64,000 nt of DNA, from contig NC_088300.1 of assembly GCF_032854445.1 (NCBI RefSeq), positions 34,889,608 through 34,953,607 of the forward strand, given 5' to 3'. The DNA is from Liolophura sinensis. Lineage: Eukaryota; Mollusca; Polyplacophora; Chitonida; Chitonidae. Shown in pieces: positions 47,075 through 58,565 of the stretch. Below the pieces are notes generated by a model that made no database searches, was not told the DNA's origin, and worked only from the letters and a program-made list of their open reading frames with translations. A program made the position numbers and the translations under genes. Each line of letters opens with the position of its first letter. Positions within the stretch are counted from its first letter, which is position 1.

Positions 47075-47910
47075 AGTGAGGTCAGTACTTGGGTGTTCAC
47101 TGAGTGTGGGGCCAGCATTTGCGTTTCACTGAGAGGTGCTAGCACTTGGTTCACCGAGAGTGGGGCAAACACTAGGGTCTGTTCACCGAAAGTGGAGTCA
47201 GCACTTGGATCTGTTCACTGAGTGAGACCAGCTCTTGGGTCTGTTCACAGAGAGTAGGGCCAGCACTTGGGTCTGTCCACAGAGAGTAGGGTCAGCAATT
47301 GGGTCTGTTCACAGATATTTGGGCCAACACTTGGATCTGTTCACTGAGAGTGCGACTAGCACTTGGGTCTGTTCACCGAGAGTGGAGTCACAATTTGGGT
47401 CTGTTGACAGAGAGTAGGGCCAGCACTTGGGTCTGTTCACTGAGAGTAGATCCAGCACTTGGGTCTGTTCACAGAGAGTGGGGCCAACACGTGGATCTGT
47501 TCACTAAGAGTGGGGCCAGCGCTCGGGTCTATTCACTGAGGGTAGATCCAGCACTTGGGCCTGTTAACAGAGAGTGGGGCCAGCACTTGGATCTGTTTAC
47601 CGAGAGTGGAGTCAACACTTGGGTCTGTTCATAGAGAGTAGGGCCAGCACTTGGGTCTGTTCACTGAGAGTAGGGCCAGCAATTGAGCCTGTTCACTGAG
47701 AGTATGGCCAACACTTGAATATGTTCACTAAGAGTAAGGTCAACACTTGGGTCTGTTCACAGGGAGTGTGCCCAACACTCGGATCTGTTCACTGAGAGTG
47801 GGGCCAACACTTGGGTCTGTTTACTGAGAGTAGGGCGAACACTTGGGTCTGTTCACTGAGAGTAGGGCCAACACTCGGGCCTGTTCACTGAGAGTAGGGC
47901 TAGCATTGAT
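47075..47910. repeat. Minisatellite, 32-bp unit, about 26 copies
   Basis: Units contain gtctgttcactgagagtagg and gccagcacttgg, with frequent substitutions (cacagagagt, caacactt, gatctg). The 32-bp period shifts frame each unit, so any open frame reads the same text in three phases. No coding function is inferred. Confidence 0.94.
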
Positions 47911-50633
47911 TGTTCAAAAAGTAAAGACATCAATGTGTGTTGGATGGAGGGCAGAGGTGTTGTTAATTGGGCGAACAAATAAGGAGCAGCAAATTTTAAT
48001 TCTTCGCAATGATACAAAATGTACGACATTTCTTCACTAAAAAGCATCAGAGATGTTATTATAATATATTTGTCAATCGGCGTAAGCCAACTTTGTATAA
48101 TTCCAAAATATGACTGAAATATTGCCGACGTGGTGTTAAGCCATAATCTTTAATTCGTTTAAATTAGCCCACATTTTTCTGAACTCCTCTTGCCAACTTA
48201 TTAATTTCGAACGCAAATGATATTTTATTCCTTGCATACTGCATGTGTTATTTTATTTATTTATTTTTGTAAATAGCTCATACTTAATGCAGGCTAATTA
48301 TTGGGGGGAGGGGTATTTAAGTACATATTTTTTTTGTTTTGTTTTGTTTTTTAATTGTTTTTTTTTCTTTTGGTGTTTTAAGCACACAGTTTTAGACAAC
48401 AATTTTGGTGTGTTCTACAGGTGTTGAACATGCTTGTCAAGCAGTGAACTGAATCTAAGCAGACAGACAGCAGTTTCATGACGAAGTTGCCACATGGTCA
48501 CACTAACGTCAAAGCCTCTTGCATGTAAAAATCAGCGTTTAGCCTCTTAGCCATTTGCAGTTTATTACCGATTAAGCTGATACATATATCCAAGCTAAAT
48601 GACCTGTCATTGTACTGAATAATCTTTGTTGTGCCGATTGAGACTGAGATTCCGACGTTAGCCTGTTCATGTTTGGGTGTGGTTTTTCTTAGGTCGCACT
48701 ACTCCAGAAGAAATGTAAATCAGTAATTAGGAAGTTGGAATAGCTGTGATGAAGTACACTGTACATATCGATGACGATGAGTTTAGTAGGTTTAGTCTCG
48801 CTTTAAACGGCTTAGGTGATTATTTCATTATCCCCTGTACGTGTTCAAGCCTCAATTTTGTCCGCTAATGACTAATAATATGTACATGCGTCTGATACTT
48901 CTAAATCAGAGGCCCTGGGTTCGAATAGACGGGACCAGTGACGGGAGAATCTCTGCACACAAGACAAAAGACTTAATCCCAAGGTGATGGACGACTTCTT
49001 TGCCACCCTTCGAGCCAAGGACTAGAACCACCCAATAACAGCAGAGAACAGAATTGATGCACCCTTGACGACACGAGGAAGCCAAGCAGAACAGCCGTGC
49101 AAACGCTTTCGAACGATTTCCTTCCACGAACTGTCTATGCACACGAATTAAACCGGAACAATTACCCCACTGGCAACACTATTTATTGAACAACGTAGAA
49201 ACAAAACTAGCAATGATGCTGTCTGTAATCACTATGAGGAACTATTTTTAGAGAACCATTTCATTCGGGAACGGAAGTGCTATCGAAGCAACTGGTTCAA
49301 AACGTAGTTAATCTGTCTTCAGATACTTTGGATCAAAAACAAAATTAATAGTTTGAAACCTGATCTTGATTTTACGCCAGCTCCGAAATCTAATCCGGAT
49401 GGTCTTTCAAAGGGACTTCAGCAGCAGACAGATTAAGCGAATTAAAAGACTTGACAAAGGAGGTTCATTTCGTGAATATGATAATTCCTAATCAGAAATA
49501 GCACAAATTTCAGACCCAGAACAAGTGATGATGACCATTTAGAAATATCTCTAAAACCTTCCGAAAAACTTTATGTATTAAATGATGCGTTCAGAAACGT
49601 TCCAGATGTTATTATAATAATAGAATGGACAAAACTAAACTGTTGTTACTATTGATGAAAATTATTACCAGCAAACAATTCTTTAAAGGACGTATAGAGA
49701 ATATAAATGTAAGAGAGAAAACAAACGTTAAAGACAATATTTAATTGAGTTCAATTAAAGTATTTCAAGTTTGAGTCCAACACTAGTAGCTTACATGGTC
49801 TCTCAAAATTCCTAAATCCGAGAACATCAAAACTGTAATCCAAAATCATATGCCAGAGTATGTGGTCCTTTCTAACCCAGAGACCTAGAAATTAGGCTCA
49901 TCGTCACATAGTCCTTAGTTTGTACAGTAGCATATACCTCATGAATTCGGCCTGGAGGCAGTCCAGTACTGGCTTACTAACTGTCCAGAACATTCACTTC
50001 AATACTCTCTTTGTCATAGATGTTATACAATTTACACTACATGCACGCCGAGAATGCTTTTCGGATTTTGCCCTACCACAGAGCAGTTTGCGAAACGATT
50101 ATGTTTGTAATAGTCTCTCAGCAACACAGCACTTCACAGTCTGTTTTGGGGAAATCATGGACGATTAATCTAGCAGCTGAAGAGACATGTAACCGTCCAG
50201 TAACCCTTTTGGTACTAGGTTAAAAGAATGGGTTTAACTTTCTGTTTTTGAAGTTGGGTGACATCTCGCGAGAAAACTATGAGTCAGTCTTAGCTCAAAT
50301 ACTTGTATGATCAGACTTCATTGAAAGGGCAATCTGGTGCAAATTACTGATTTATGGCTCTCATAGTTTTTGATTTACAGGCCAATATACTTGCCAACCA
50401 ATAGATTTGCTATCTATAGGCTAACTCTTCATAAGTAACAATTAAATTAATAACAAGAACCATTGTTATCTTTCTCACGGTCATTTGATGACTTTCCTTT
50501 CACTTATAGGTAGCAGATGAAAATCAGGCCTTGATAGATGTAAAAGAAAGCCAGTATTAAATGGCAGTTACCGTCCTTTATTCATATACAGCTGTACACT
50601 GGACATATTTAGGCCTGTTTATCAGACCAAACA
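47911..50633. other. Unannotated spacer with retroposon-tail relic and T-rich tract
   Basis: A fragment at about 48105-48150 (tatgactgaaatattgccga, cgtggtgttaagccata) looks like the 3' end of a SINE-2-like retroposon, and a related relic occurs near 24655. A T-rich low-complexity tract lies at 48326-48372. Near 48912 gccctgggttcgaat resembles a tRNA B-box but has no clear A-box. No gene is recognised in these 2.7 kb. Confidence 0.5.
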
Positions 50634-50894
50634 AGTACACTCAAAATTAGTCTGTTATGTTAAACAGAAAACCTGTTGTCTGAGCGATGATAGAATGTAT
50701 TCTGTTATTATAGCACAATATTGTGTCATATTCAACATAATATCGTGTTATTCTAATAGAATGTTTATGTTGAATTAATGGAATACGTGTGTTATATTTT
50801 ACAGAATAATCCGCTGCAATAACAGAATACATTCTGGCATCACTGGGAAAACAGACTTTCTTGTAAATTTAACAGACTGTTTTTTGAGAGTACT
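50634..50894. mobile_element. Fold-back MITE 2, 261 bp
   Basis: The ends agtacactcaaaa (50634-50646) and ttttgagagtact (50882-50894) are inverted repeats with one mismatch. An 18-bp internal segment agaatgtattctgttatt (50692-50709) is perfectly complementary to aataacagaatacattct (50818-50835). The element thus folds as a hairpin with a loop of about 108 bases. No ORF is present. The end motif (ACTC.CAAAA) resembles that of MITE 1 (ACTCTTAAAA). Confidence 0.85.
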
Positions 50895-51441
50895 ATCTTT
50901 GTAGAATTGTCTTATTTGATTGCTCTATACTGTACTGCGTTAAATGTTACAGTCGAGTTATGGTACACTCCGCTTCTGGTTTTGTGTTGTCAAGCGACCA
51001 CAACAAACACTGACGATACTGTATATAATCATGACTTCACACTGCTAACACGCATGGAGTATGAGAATGAAAGTTTGAAACTCCAATTGGACTACAATGT
51101 ATAAAACTGAGGCGGTTTTCTTGTTTTTTTTCTTATACTTCTTCTCCATCGTCAGAATATTGCTATTTTAGCTAATAGTTCCTATATATGGAAATAAAGT
51201 CCATCAAATGAAATGAGTTATGCAACGGTTTCTGTCACCGTGATTACTAAATCATGCCTGTCCTATATTTTTAAATTGTGCTTTGACAAATTAATATGGA
51301 AAACACTCAAACATTCTTTACAAAAACAAAAACTATAGTCTACCGTGGTTACGAAATCTTCAGACGGTATAGTTTTCATTGTGATTTGAAAACAATAGGG
51401 GCCTATAAGAAAAATGCTCTTGCTGTAACAACTATAGTGTG

Positions 51442-51442
<1 letters not shown>
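50895..51442. other. Spacer, nothing recognised
   Basis: About 0.55 kb of plain AT-rich sequence leading into the TA microsatellite. Confidence 0.4.
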
Positions 51443-51534
<92 letters not shown>

Positions 51535-51583
51535 ACCCTATTCTCAAGATTATATATATATATATATTATATATATATAATAT
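51443..51583. repeat. (TA)45 microsatellite plus adjoining TA-rich palindromic segment
   Basis: TA dinucleotides run unbroken from 51443 to 51532. After ccaccctattctcaagat, a second TA-rich, self-complementary stretch covers about 51551-51583. Ile-Tyr repeat frames on both strands come from this tract. Confidence 0.97.
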
Positions 51584-52465
51584 AAGTGCATGACATCGTA
51601 TACCAAATAACCCTAGATGAGTGCAATGGCAGTGTATAGCAGGCTACTCATATACTGGCAATACTTAATCGCTGTAAAACAATACAATACGTGTATAATA
51701 CAACGTCAGAAATTGTTTTAAAACTCACAGTGTAATATGGAGAGTATCTGAGTAACTGAGACACAATGTCGCTCAAATTTAAGTGAATCTACACTTATAG
51801 CTTAAAGCACCTCGTAAGTTCTTATCATCGAAATGCATCACTGGGCTTTAAACTTTTAAAACTGAACATGACACAGTGCATGGATTGATGTAAAAGTGAA
51901 GTATTTCTCGGTTCATGCACTTAACAATTAACGCAGCGTATATAAGCGGACAGAAGAATTGGTATAGGTCTTCAGGAGTATTATATACACATATACACTT
52001 TAATCTCTGTATACAGATTGAAGAATGAATGAATGAATGCGTGAAATGAGATTAGCACACAGTACATTTTGCAGGGGCCAGTTCTACCCTAGGGTAACGG
52101 TTTCAGAAGATTCAGGAGACGACAATGTGATAGCTGGTAAATGGTCACACGTAACCTGTGAAATCCGGTGTCTTGTCAATTTAGCTCAGTTAGAGCTCAG
52201 TTCCATTCTACCAATTCTACCCGAGTTCATGTAGATGCTTAAGCAGTAGCAACTTACACAGTCCCTGTCGCTATGCATTAAGCAGAATTAATTTTTAAAA
52301 TCTCAGTGATGTCACTTGTAATTTATTTGAAGTCACTCGTCTACAATTATGCTCAAAATGATGTGTTGTCATCTGATTTAATAGCCAACAACATGAAAAT
52401 AATGCAAGAGGACCACCAGCAGATTTTGGGTTTTTACAGAAGTACAATATAAACGACCACAACAT
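51584..52465. other. Spacer with a diverged outlier of the 54-bp array
   Basis: No gene is recognised. At 52127-52170 aatggtcacacgtaacctgtgaaatccggtg resembles a unit of the array at 52470. A distant, decayed copy of the same repeat therefore lies about 350 bases upstream. Confidence 0.5.
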
Positions 52466-52800
52466 ATAGGATGAAACCTGTTAAATCCGGCCTCTGGTCA
52501 CGGAGATAACTGACAAATGGTCCCACACAACCGGTGAAATCCGGCCTCTGGTCACTGTGATAATTGATAAATGGTCACACACAACTGGTGAAATCTGGCC
52601 TCTGGTCACTGTGATAACTGACAAATGGTCACACACAACCGGTGAAATCCGGCCTTTGGTCACTGTGATAACTGACAAATGTTCACACACAACCGGTGAA
52701 ATCCGGCCTCTGGTCACTGTGATAACTGACAAATGGTCACACACAACCGGTGAAATCCGGCCTCTGGTCACTGTGTTAACTGACAAATGGTCACACACTG
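52466..52800. repeat. Minisatellite, 54-bp unit, about 6 copies
   Basis: Units contain ggtcacacacaaccggtgaa, atccggcctctggtcactgt and gataactgacaaat with only a few substitutions. The 54-bp period leaves both strands open with 18-residue repeats (52557-52871 plus; 52481-52798 minus). No domain or transcript signal supports a gene. Confidence 0.94.
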
Positions 52801-53011
52801 GCCTTCGTCACGTTACCTCCGTTAGGCTCAGTTTTTGCTATAAGGGTACCACTATCGGAGAGTTAAGATGAGAAACAACTGGCTTGTTTAACTCTCAGAC
52901 CAGCGATAGACCTTACACAAAATCAAATAAAGAAGCACGAAGAAGCTTGAATAAGTCAATACATATACTTGAATACTCTACATATACTTGATACTCTATA
53001 TACATACAGAC

Positions 53012-53014
53012 AGG

Positions 53015-53045
<31 letters not shown>

Positions 53046-53140
53046 ATCGGGTTTTACACCAAACTCAAGAATATTTCACTTATAAGACGGAGGTCAGCAT
53101 TATGGAGAGAGGAAACCGTGCACAGGTCTGGGGAAAAATA
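53012..53140 (-). mobile_element. SINE-1 copy, old, 5'-truncated
   Basis: A (TTTA)n tail lies at about 53012-53043. It is followed by the conserved 3' segment (actcaagaatatttcact) and part of the core (gtcagcattatggagagagg). The sequence loses similarity after about 53135. Confidence 0.82.
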
Positions 53141-53308
53141 GACAAATAATACAACAGACAATAATATGCAAAACCATACAAATAATTGCAAAATGTTTAA
53201 TCTCTTACTGACGAGAGCGTCCAAATCCGGATGGAATATTCCGGCTTGCAAAGGCCAGTCAGTTCGCGTAACCACAGAATCAACAGTTAAGAGGAATTCC
53301 CAAATCGA

Positions 53309-53480
53309 ATGATTTATTTATTTATTTATTTGATTGGTGTTTTACGCCGTACTGAAGAATATTTCACTTTTAAGACGGCGACTAGCATTATGGTGAGAGG
53401 ATATCCGGCAGAGCCCAGGGGAAACCCACGACCATCCGCTGGTCGATGACAGGCTGCCGTGGACATGGCCCGCTGACAAT
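53309..53480 (-). mobile_element. SINE-1 copy, 5'-truncated
   Basis: A minus-strand body has (TTTA)n at 53311-53330. It then carries gattggtgttttacgccgta, ctgaagaatatttcactttt, gcagagcccaggggaaaccc and acgaccatccgctggtcga. It ends near gacatggcccgctgac. Confidence 0.87.
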
Positions 53481-54240
53481 GATTGATCCCCAACTGCCTG
53501 TAAAGGTGTAACTTCTCAGGCCAGACGGGTTGACAGTAGTGTCTATATACACCTAGTCACTTTCAGAGTAAAATCAGATGAAATGTACGTAATCGCACAA
53601 AGCGACAATGAGCGATACAAGCTCCAAAAAATATCTCAAAAATTAGCACGTGGCAAAACACAAGCCCACGAAGTTCTACGTACATTAAGTACGAATGTCG
53701 AATGGCTTGAAAGCCGCTATCTCCAAACCCGTTAAAATCCTTCACAGTAGATGACAATAAATATGATTGCTCTCAAGTGGACATGAGTAAATGACGAGTT
53801 TCATAACTCTGTCGTTCATATTTATAGGCTAAGGTAAAGAAAATTATGGAAGGTTTGATTGTAAACATGTTTACAACACCGATACATATTTCCAAAATGT
53901 GCACTCTATGTACAATGACAAGAAACTCATAAATACCGAAGCCTCGAGAAGGCTCGACTGAATTAACTTTGCAGGCTATAACATACATAGAGGGCAAAAT
54001 GTAGGTCAGACACTAATCAGGTAAGCTCAAGAACAAACAAAAATATATTTTAATACAATATTTAAAGACGGAATTCGTAACCATGCTAACTGTTCATCAT
54101 AAACAGTAGCGACACATTTCACGCCAGGATCTAGAATTGCCCCCTAAAGCTCTGCCGTCATCATATTTAATAAACAATAACACGAACACCATGTAAAGCG
54201 GTCGGGATAAGGGTATGCTTAGCCCACCATCAGAATCCTG
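53481..54240. other. Spacer, nothing recognised
   Basis: About 0.76 kb. The frames at 53563-53757 and 53773-53997 (minus) carry no recognisable domain. Confidence 0.4.
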
Positions 54241-54384
54241 GTTTATGCATGACTGTGTTATAAACTATGCAAATACAAAATAACTTGGAAACGTTTCAAT
54301 TTTATCAAAAACATGTATTGCTCAATTAAACCCTGCATGTAGGATGGGAGAAACAAAGGTGATTATTTTATTTGCCAAGTCGGT

Positions 54385-55011
54385 GTGCAACGAGGTGAGA
54401 ATTTGTCACCGCTATTGTTTTCTTTATATCTGAATGATCTGGAAGATTTTATGATTACCAATGGTGTGACAGGTTTAGAGTCTTTCACAAACGAAATTAT
54501 GAATACACTTGATAAGTATGTCTATCTGGTATTATTGTTACATGCGGATGATACAGTTATCTTAGCAGAGTCCGCAGAAAGCCTAAATGAAGTCTTACTA
54601 GTTTTGGAAAAATATTGTCATGTTTGGCATTTGGAAGTAAATGTCAGTAAGACAAAAGTCATAATTTTCTGCAGATATAAACAAAGGCATAATATTCCTG
54701 TCTTCTGTTACAATGGCCAGGTTCTAGTTTTTGTGGACACGCTTGTGGATGGATATCTTGGCACTGTATTCAAGTATACTGGATCATATATTAATGCCAG
54801 GAATCAGCTAATTACCCTGGCATCAAAAGCTGTGTTTGCTCTTGCAAGAAAAATAACCTCTTTATCGATCCCTACTGATCTACAAATCACCTTTTTAAAT
54901 AAGACTATTCAGCCATTCCTTTTATATGGGTGTGAAGTTTGGAGGTCGGAATCTTTAATCTTAGTCGAACGTTTTTTCTCACAGCTCTATAAAAATACAC
55001 TCTCAATGTAA
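54385..55011 (+). pseudogene. LINE B reverse transcriptase fragment
   Basis: This 208-codon open frame starts inside RT motif 3 (VQRGENLSPLLFSLYLNDLE) and is followed by the catalytic box HADDTVILAE. Both aspartates are intact, with codons GAT GAT at 54547-54552. The next blocks are KTKVIIFCR (primer-grip side) and FTYTGSYI-type sequence (here FKYTGSYINA). An FLNKTIQPFLLYGCEVW block ends the thumb region. Its first codon is only the first ATG in an older, longer frame. The protein would copy LINE RNA into DNA at the nick. This fragment lacks the endonuclease and is not expected to be autonomous. Confidence 0.9.
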
Positions 55012-55338
55012 AATCTTCAAAAGCAAAATATGCCGTTTATGGAGAACTTGGTGTCTTTCCCATTGTATATTCAGGTACGAACTGTTGAAGGAAAAGAAAG
55101 TAATATATCATATTTAATGTATTAACCCATGTACTCCTTGGGCAGCAGGTGCCATTTTCCATGGTTATCATTTGACGAAAAAGTATGGTATGAATCTGGA
55201 TTTGGTTACTTATGGAAACAGCAATATGTGAACAACATTGCCGGCTTTATCGAGTCATTTGAACAAAGACTCAAAGATTAGTTTCTACAGACTTGGCATG
55301 CAGCTTTTTCAAACTCATCTAAAGGCGTAACTTGCAAA

Positions 55339-55557
55339 ATGTTTGAATCAGACTTTTCATATGAACTACATCTGTCAGGGTTAAATCCAAAGCTCTGTAA
55401 GGCTCTTACTAAATTTCGGACAAGTAACCATATACTTTTCATAGAGATGGGTCGTTGGCAAAACGAAAACAGAGACGAACGTTTATACATAAAGTCTGAT
55501 ACTGGCAATGTAGGCGATGAGTACCATGTCTTAGTGGAATGCCTAAGAAACAACTAA
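55339..55557 (+). pseudogene. LINE B C-terminal conserved block
   Basis: The blocks KFRTSNHILFIEMGRWQN and DERLYIKSDTGNVGDEYHV plus VECL form the C-terminal region found after the RT in this type of LINE. Family members usually have a Cys-x2-Cys...His...Cys cluster here. In this copy the Cys pair is replaced (YIKS), and only His and the final Cys of the pattern remain. It is separated from the RT frame by a frameshifted stretch (55012-55338). Confidence 0.78.
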
Positions 55558-55746
55558 GATTACGTTTTATACCAAAACACGTTTGGCTAAAGCCAAGTCT
55601 TTTTAAAGAAAGAAACTTTTTTCAAACCACTAACAGGAAAAAACTAAGCAATTTAGGAATATTTATTGCTGCACGAATGCCCCCATACATTTGTTGATTA
55701 TCCAGAAGTATTATTGTTTTTTTTCTTTCTTTCTTCAGTATAATGG

Positions 55747-56013
55747 GGGCCTCCGTGGCTCAGTCGGTTAGCGCGCTAGCGCAGCGTAATGACCCAGAAG
55801 CCTCTCACCAATGCGGTCGCTGTGAGTTCAAGTCCAGCTCATGCTGGCTTCCTCTCCGGCCGTAAGTGGGAAGGTCTGTCAGCAACCTGCGGATGGTCGT
55901 GGGTTTCCCCCGGGCTCTGCCCGGTTTCCACCCACCATAATGCTGGCCGCCGTCGTATAAGTGAAATATTCTTGAGTACGGCGTAAAACACCAATCAAAT
56001 AAATAAATAAATC
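55747..56013 (+). mobile_element. SINE-1, full-length young copy with (AAAT)n tail
   Basis: The copy is complete from gcctccgtggctcagtcggt (A-box-like tggctcagtcgg) through the B-box-like gagttcaagtcc, the core and the 3' segment gtaaaacaccaatcaaataa to (AAAT)3-4. I see no difference from the 18804-19056 copy over about 250 bases. A possible short TSD, ataatg, lies at 55740-55745 and 56017-56022. It sits at the 3' edge of LINE B, behind a T-rich tract. Confidence 0.94.
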
Positions 56014-56863
56014 AACATAATGTACAATGTAATACATGTACGATATAAGCGTATAAGCGCAGCGGTGAGAATAACACTAGAGCAAGGACGACAGTGTGAT
56101 AGTAATGTTACTTGTAATATATTAGACATTACTGATCTAGAATTAAATAAAATGTTATGACGTTACATTTAATAAACAATAACATATTTATATCGGCTTA
56201 TATCGTCTTCCTTTGATAATTCACCCATGAAACTGACAACGGTAATAACTGATGGTAAAACTTGCTTGAATATGAAGTACAATTACTAAAGAACATGTGA
56301 GTGAAAAGTTGGAGTGATACAATATATACTTTTTGTTTTATCAAAAGACAAAAGTAAGGTTAAAAGCAGATTCTGCTATTTAAGACGTTTTCCTGCGAGA
56401 AACCTTTTCGCCAGTAACGTTTATCGTTCACATTCCGATAACCGTCATAACTGCATGTCATGTGCCTATCACGTGACGGTAATAGATAGGTCATCAGCAG
56501 CCAACCACGTAAGAGATCAGCAGTGCAATCTGTTCTCGGCCGTGGAGGGTGAAAGTCATGGCGTACATTTCTTATGTAACAGGTTTTTGTTGTATTCTGT
56601 TGATTTCTCCGAAATCCATTGTTTTAGTATTCGCCGCGTGATCTGCGACCTCCAACGAGTTGGCGTTGAATTTTAATAGTACACACGTGTCGTATAACAT
56701 CTTCGTTATTTATGAATCTCTGCTATATATGTATATGCCTTCTAATTATTTTGGAAATATTTTTGCGTACAAGTTCAGTCACGAAACAGAGCAATATATG
56801 TAAGGGAGTGCAAGGGACGTAGAAGCTTTGTGTGCAAGCACAGCACTATGACCATGTCACTAG
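56014..56863. other. Unannotated spacer
   Basis: An open frame of 120 codons at 56314-56676 begins with a non-ATG codon and shows no domain, signal or repeat. Nothing else is recognised. Confidence 0.4.
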
Positions 56864-56972
56864 CAGCCGGCGGATGGTCGTGTGTTTCCCGCGGGCTCCG
56901 GCCATTTTCCTTTCCTTAGAAGTAAAATATTCTTGAGTTCAACAGTAAATAAATAAATAAATAAATAAACAA
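56864..56972 (+). mobile_element. SINE-1 fragment, diverged, next to a minisatellite
   Basis: The blocks gcagccggcggatggtcgtg, tttcccgcgggctccggcca and aagtaaaatattcttgagtt are followed by (AAAT)n. Part of the core before ttagaagtaaaat is missing. The minisatellite begins 25-30 bases downstream. Confidence 0.8.
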
Positions 56973-56997
56973 AACTAACAATCTTCTTACCTCCTAA

Positions 56998-58115
56998 CTT
57001 GAGATTCGCCATGTCTGGAGTGTTCTGTATGGCATTCAGCAGCACCATAATCGTGCCCTGTTACATCATTGTTTGAGATTCGTCATGTCTGGAGTGTTCT
57101 GTATGGCATTCAGCAGCACCTTAATCGTGTCATTGTTTGAGATTCGTCATATCTGGAGTGTTCTGTATGGCATTCAGCAGCACCTTAATCGTGTCATTGT
57201 TTGAGATTCGTCATATCTGGAGTGTTCTGTATGGCATTCAGCAGCACCTTAATCGTGTCATTGTTTGAGATTCGTCATATCTGGAGTGTTCTGAATGGCA
57301 TTCAGCAGCACCTTAATCGTGTCATTGTTTGAGATTCGTCATATCTGGAGTGTTCTGTATGGCATTCAGCAGTACCTTAATCGTGTCATTGTTTGAGATT
57401 CGTCATGTCTGGAGTGTTCTGTATGGCATTCAGCAGCACCATAATCGTGTCCTGTTACTTCATTGTTTGAGATTCGTCATATCTGGAGTGTTCTGTATGG
57501 CATTCAGCAGCACCTTAATCGTGTCATTGTTTGAGATTCGTCATATCTGGAGTGTTCTGTATGGCATTCAGCAGTACCTTAATCGTGTCTTGTTACTTCA
57601 TTGTTTGAGATTCGTCATGTCTGGAGTGTTCTGTATGGCATTCAGCAGCACCATAATCGTGTCCTATTACATCATTGTTTGAGATTCGTCATATCTGGAG
57701 TGTTCTGTATGGCATTCAGCAGTACCTTAATCGTGTCATTGTTTGAGAATCGTCATATCTGGAGTGTTCTGTATGGCATTCAGCAGTACCTTAATCGTGT
57801 CCTGTTACTTCATTGTTTGAGATTCGTCATGTCAAGGGTCTTTGGTATGGCGCTCAAGTCAGACAGCACAACAATTATGTCTTGTTACTGCCTTGCTTGA
57901 TGCTCGTCTTGTCAGGAGTTTTTAGTATGGCGTTCCAGTCTGGCAGCACCATAGTTATGTCTTCTTGTGTCCGTACTTGGTGCTTGTCATACCAGGTGTC
58001 TTTGGTAGGGCGTTAGTCTGACAGAACCATAATTATGTCTTGTCCCTGCCTTGCTTAAGGCTTGTCATGTAGGCAGTCTTTGGTATGGCGTTCCGGCATA
58101 ATTGTGACAGCACCA
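56998..58115. repeat. Minisatellite, 65/72-bp units, about 12 good and 4 degenerate copies
   Basis: Units contain tgagattcgtcatatctgga, gtgttctgtatggcattcag and cagcaccttaatcgtgtcat. The common unit is 65 bp. Longer variants insert a cctgttacttc-type segment before attgttt. After about 57830 four diverged units (ggtctttggtatggcg type) fade out by 58115. Frames over it are by-products. Confidence 0.95.
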
Positions 58116-58344
58116 TTATTGTGTGTTTTTTTATCCAACCCTTTTCACATGCAAGAAGGCAGTAATCTCTCACTTGTGAGATAATAATTAACTATTTAAC
58201 CACCATGACGGCTAACTTGTTTGTTTCAAATTAGATAATGTTTCACACCCCATTACGTAAATGCCAGATTTTCCTATACGCTAGGTTTGATCAGTAGTGT
58301 GATAGCAACATCGCATGTGTGTAATATTTATATGTTCTGACCCA

Positions 58345-58565
58345 GATTTTGATTGATTTATTTATTTGATTGCTGGTTTACGCCGTACTCAAGAATATTT
58401 CACTTATATGACGGCGGCCAGCATTATGGTGGGAAGAAACCGGACAGAACCCGGGGGAAACCCGGGACCATCCGCAGGTCGCTGACGTACCTTACCACGG
58501 ACAACCGGGGAGGAAGCCAGCTTGAGCTGGACTTGATCTCACAGCGACAGCACCCGGCTGTTGAT
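58345..58565 (-). mobile_element. SINE-1 copy, nearly complete body
   Basis: The minus-strand copy has its tail at 58352-58370. It then reads gccgtactcaagaatatttc, gcggccagcattatggtggg and acccgggggaaacccgggac. It continues into the head-side region (gaggaagccagcttgagctg, gacttgatctcacagcgaca). The outer part of the tRNA-like head is missing beyond about 58565. Confidence 0.88.

Larger units (their letters stand above)
54250..55740 (+). mobile_element. LINE B: 3' part of a non-LTR retrotransposon, plus strand
   Basis: This is a 5'-truncated element with RT palm, thumb and C-terminal relics in order. In frame with the long ORF, codons upstream of it (54250-54384) encode FNFIKNMYCSIKPCM, then a TAG at 54340-54342, then DYFICQVGVQRGENLSPLLF. 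After 55011 another frame continues with SKAKYAVYGELGVFPIVY (about 55024-55080). The C-terminal conserved block lies at 55339-55557. The copy is broken by at least one stop and two frameshifts but is much less decayed than LINE A, and its RT sequence is clearly different in type. Its 3' end abuts the SINE-1 at 55747. Confidence 0.87.

Noticed and set aside
47235-47634. Tandem repeat protein of 111 residues
   Set aside because: The array period is 32 bp, so the frame passes through three phases of the same DNA. This is not the behaviour of a conserved protein repeat.
48905-48935. tRNA gene or SINE head
   Set aside because: The B-box-like gccctgggttcgaat is present, but no A-box or cloverleaf could be made with the upstream sequence.
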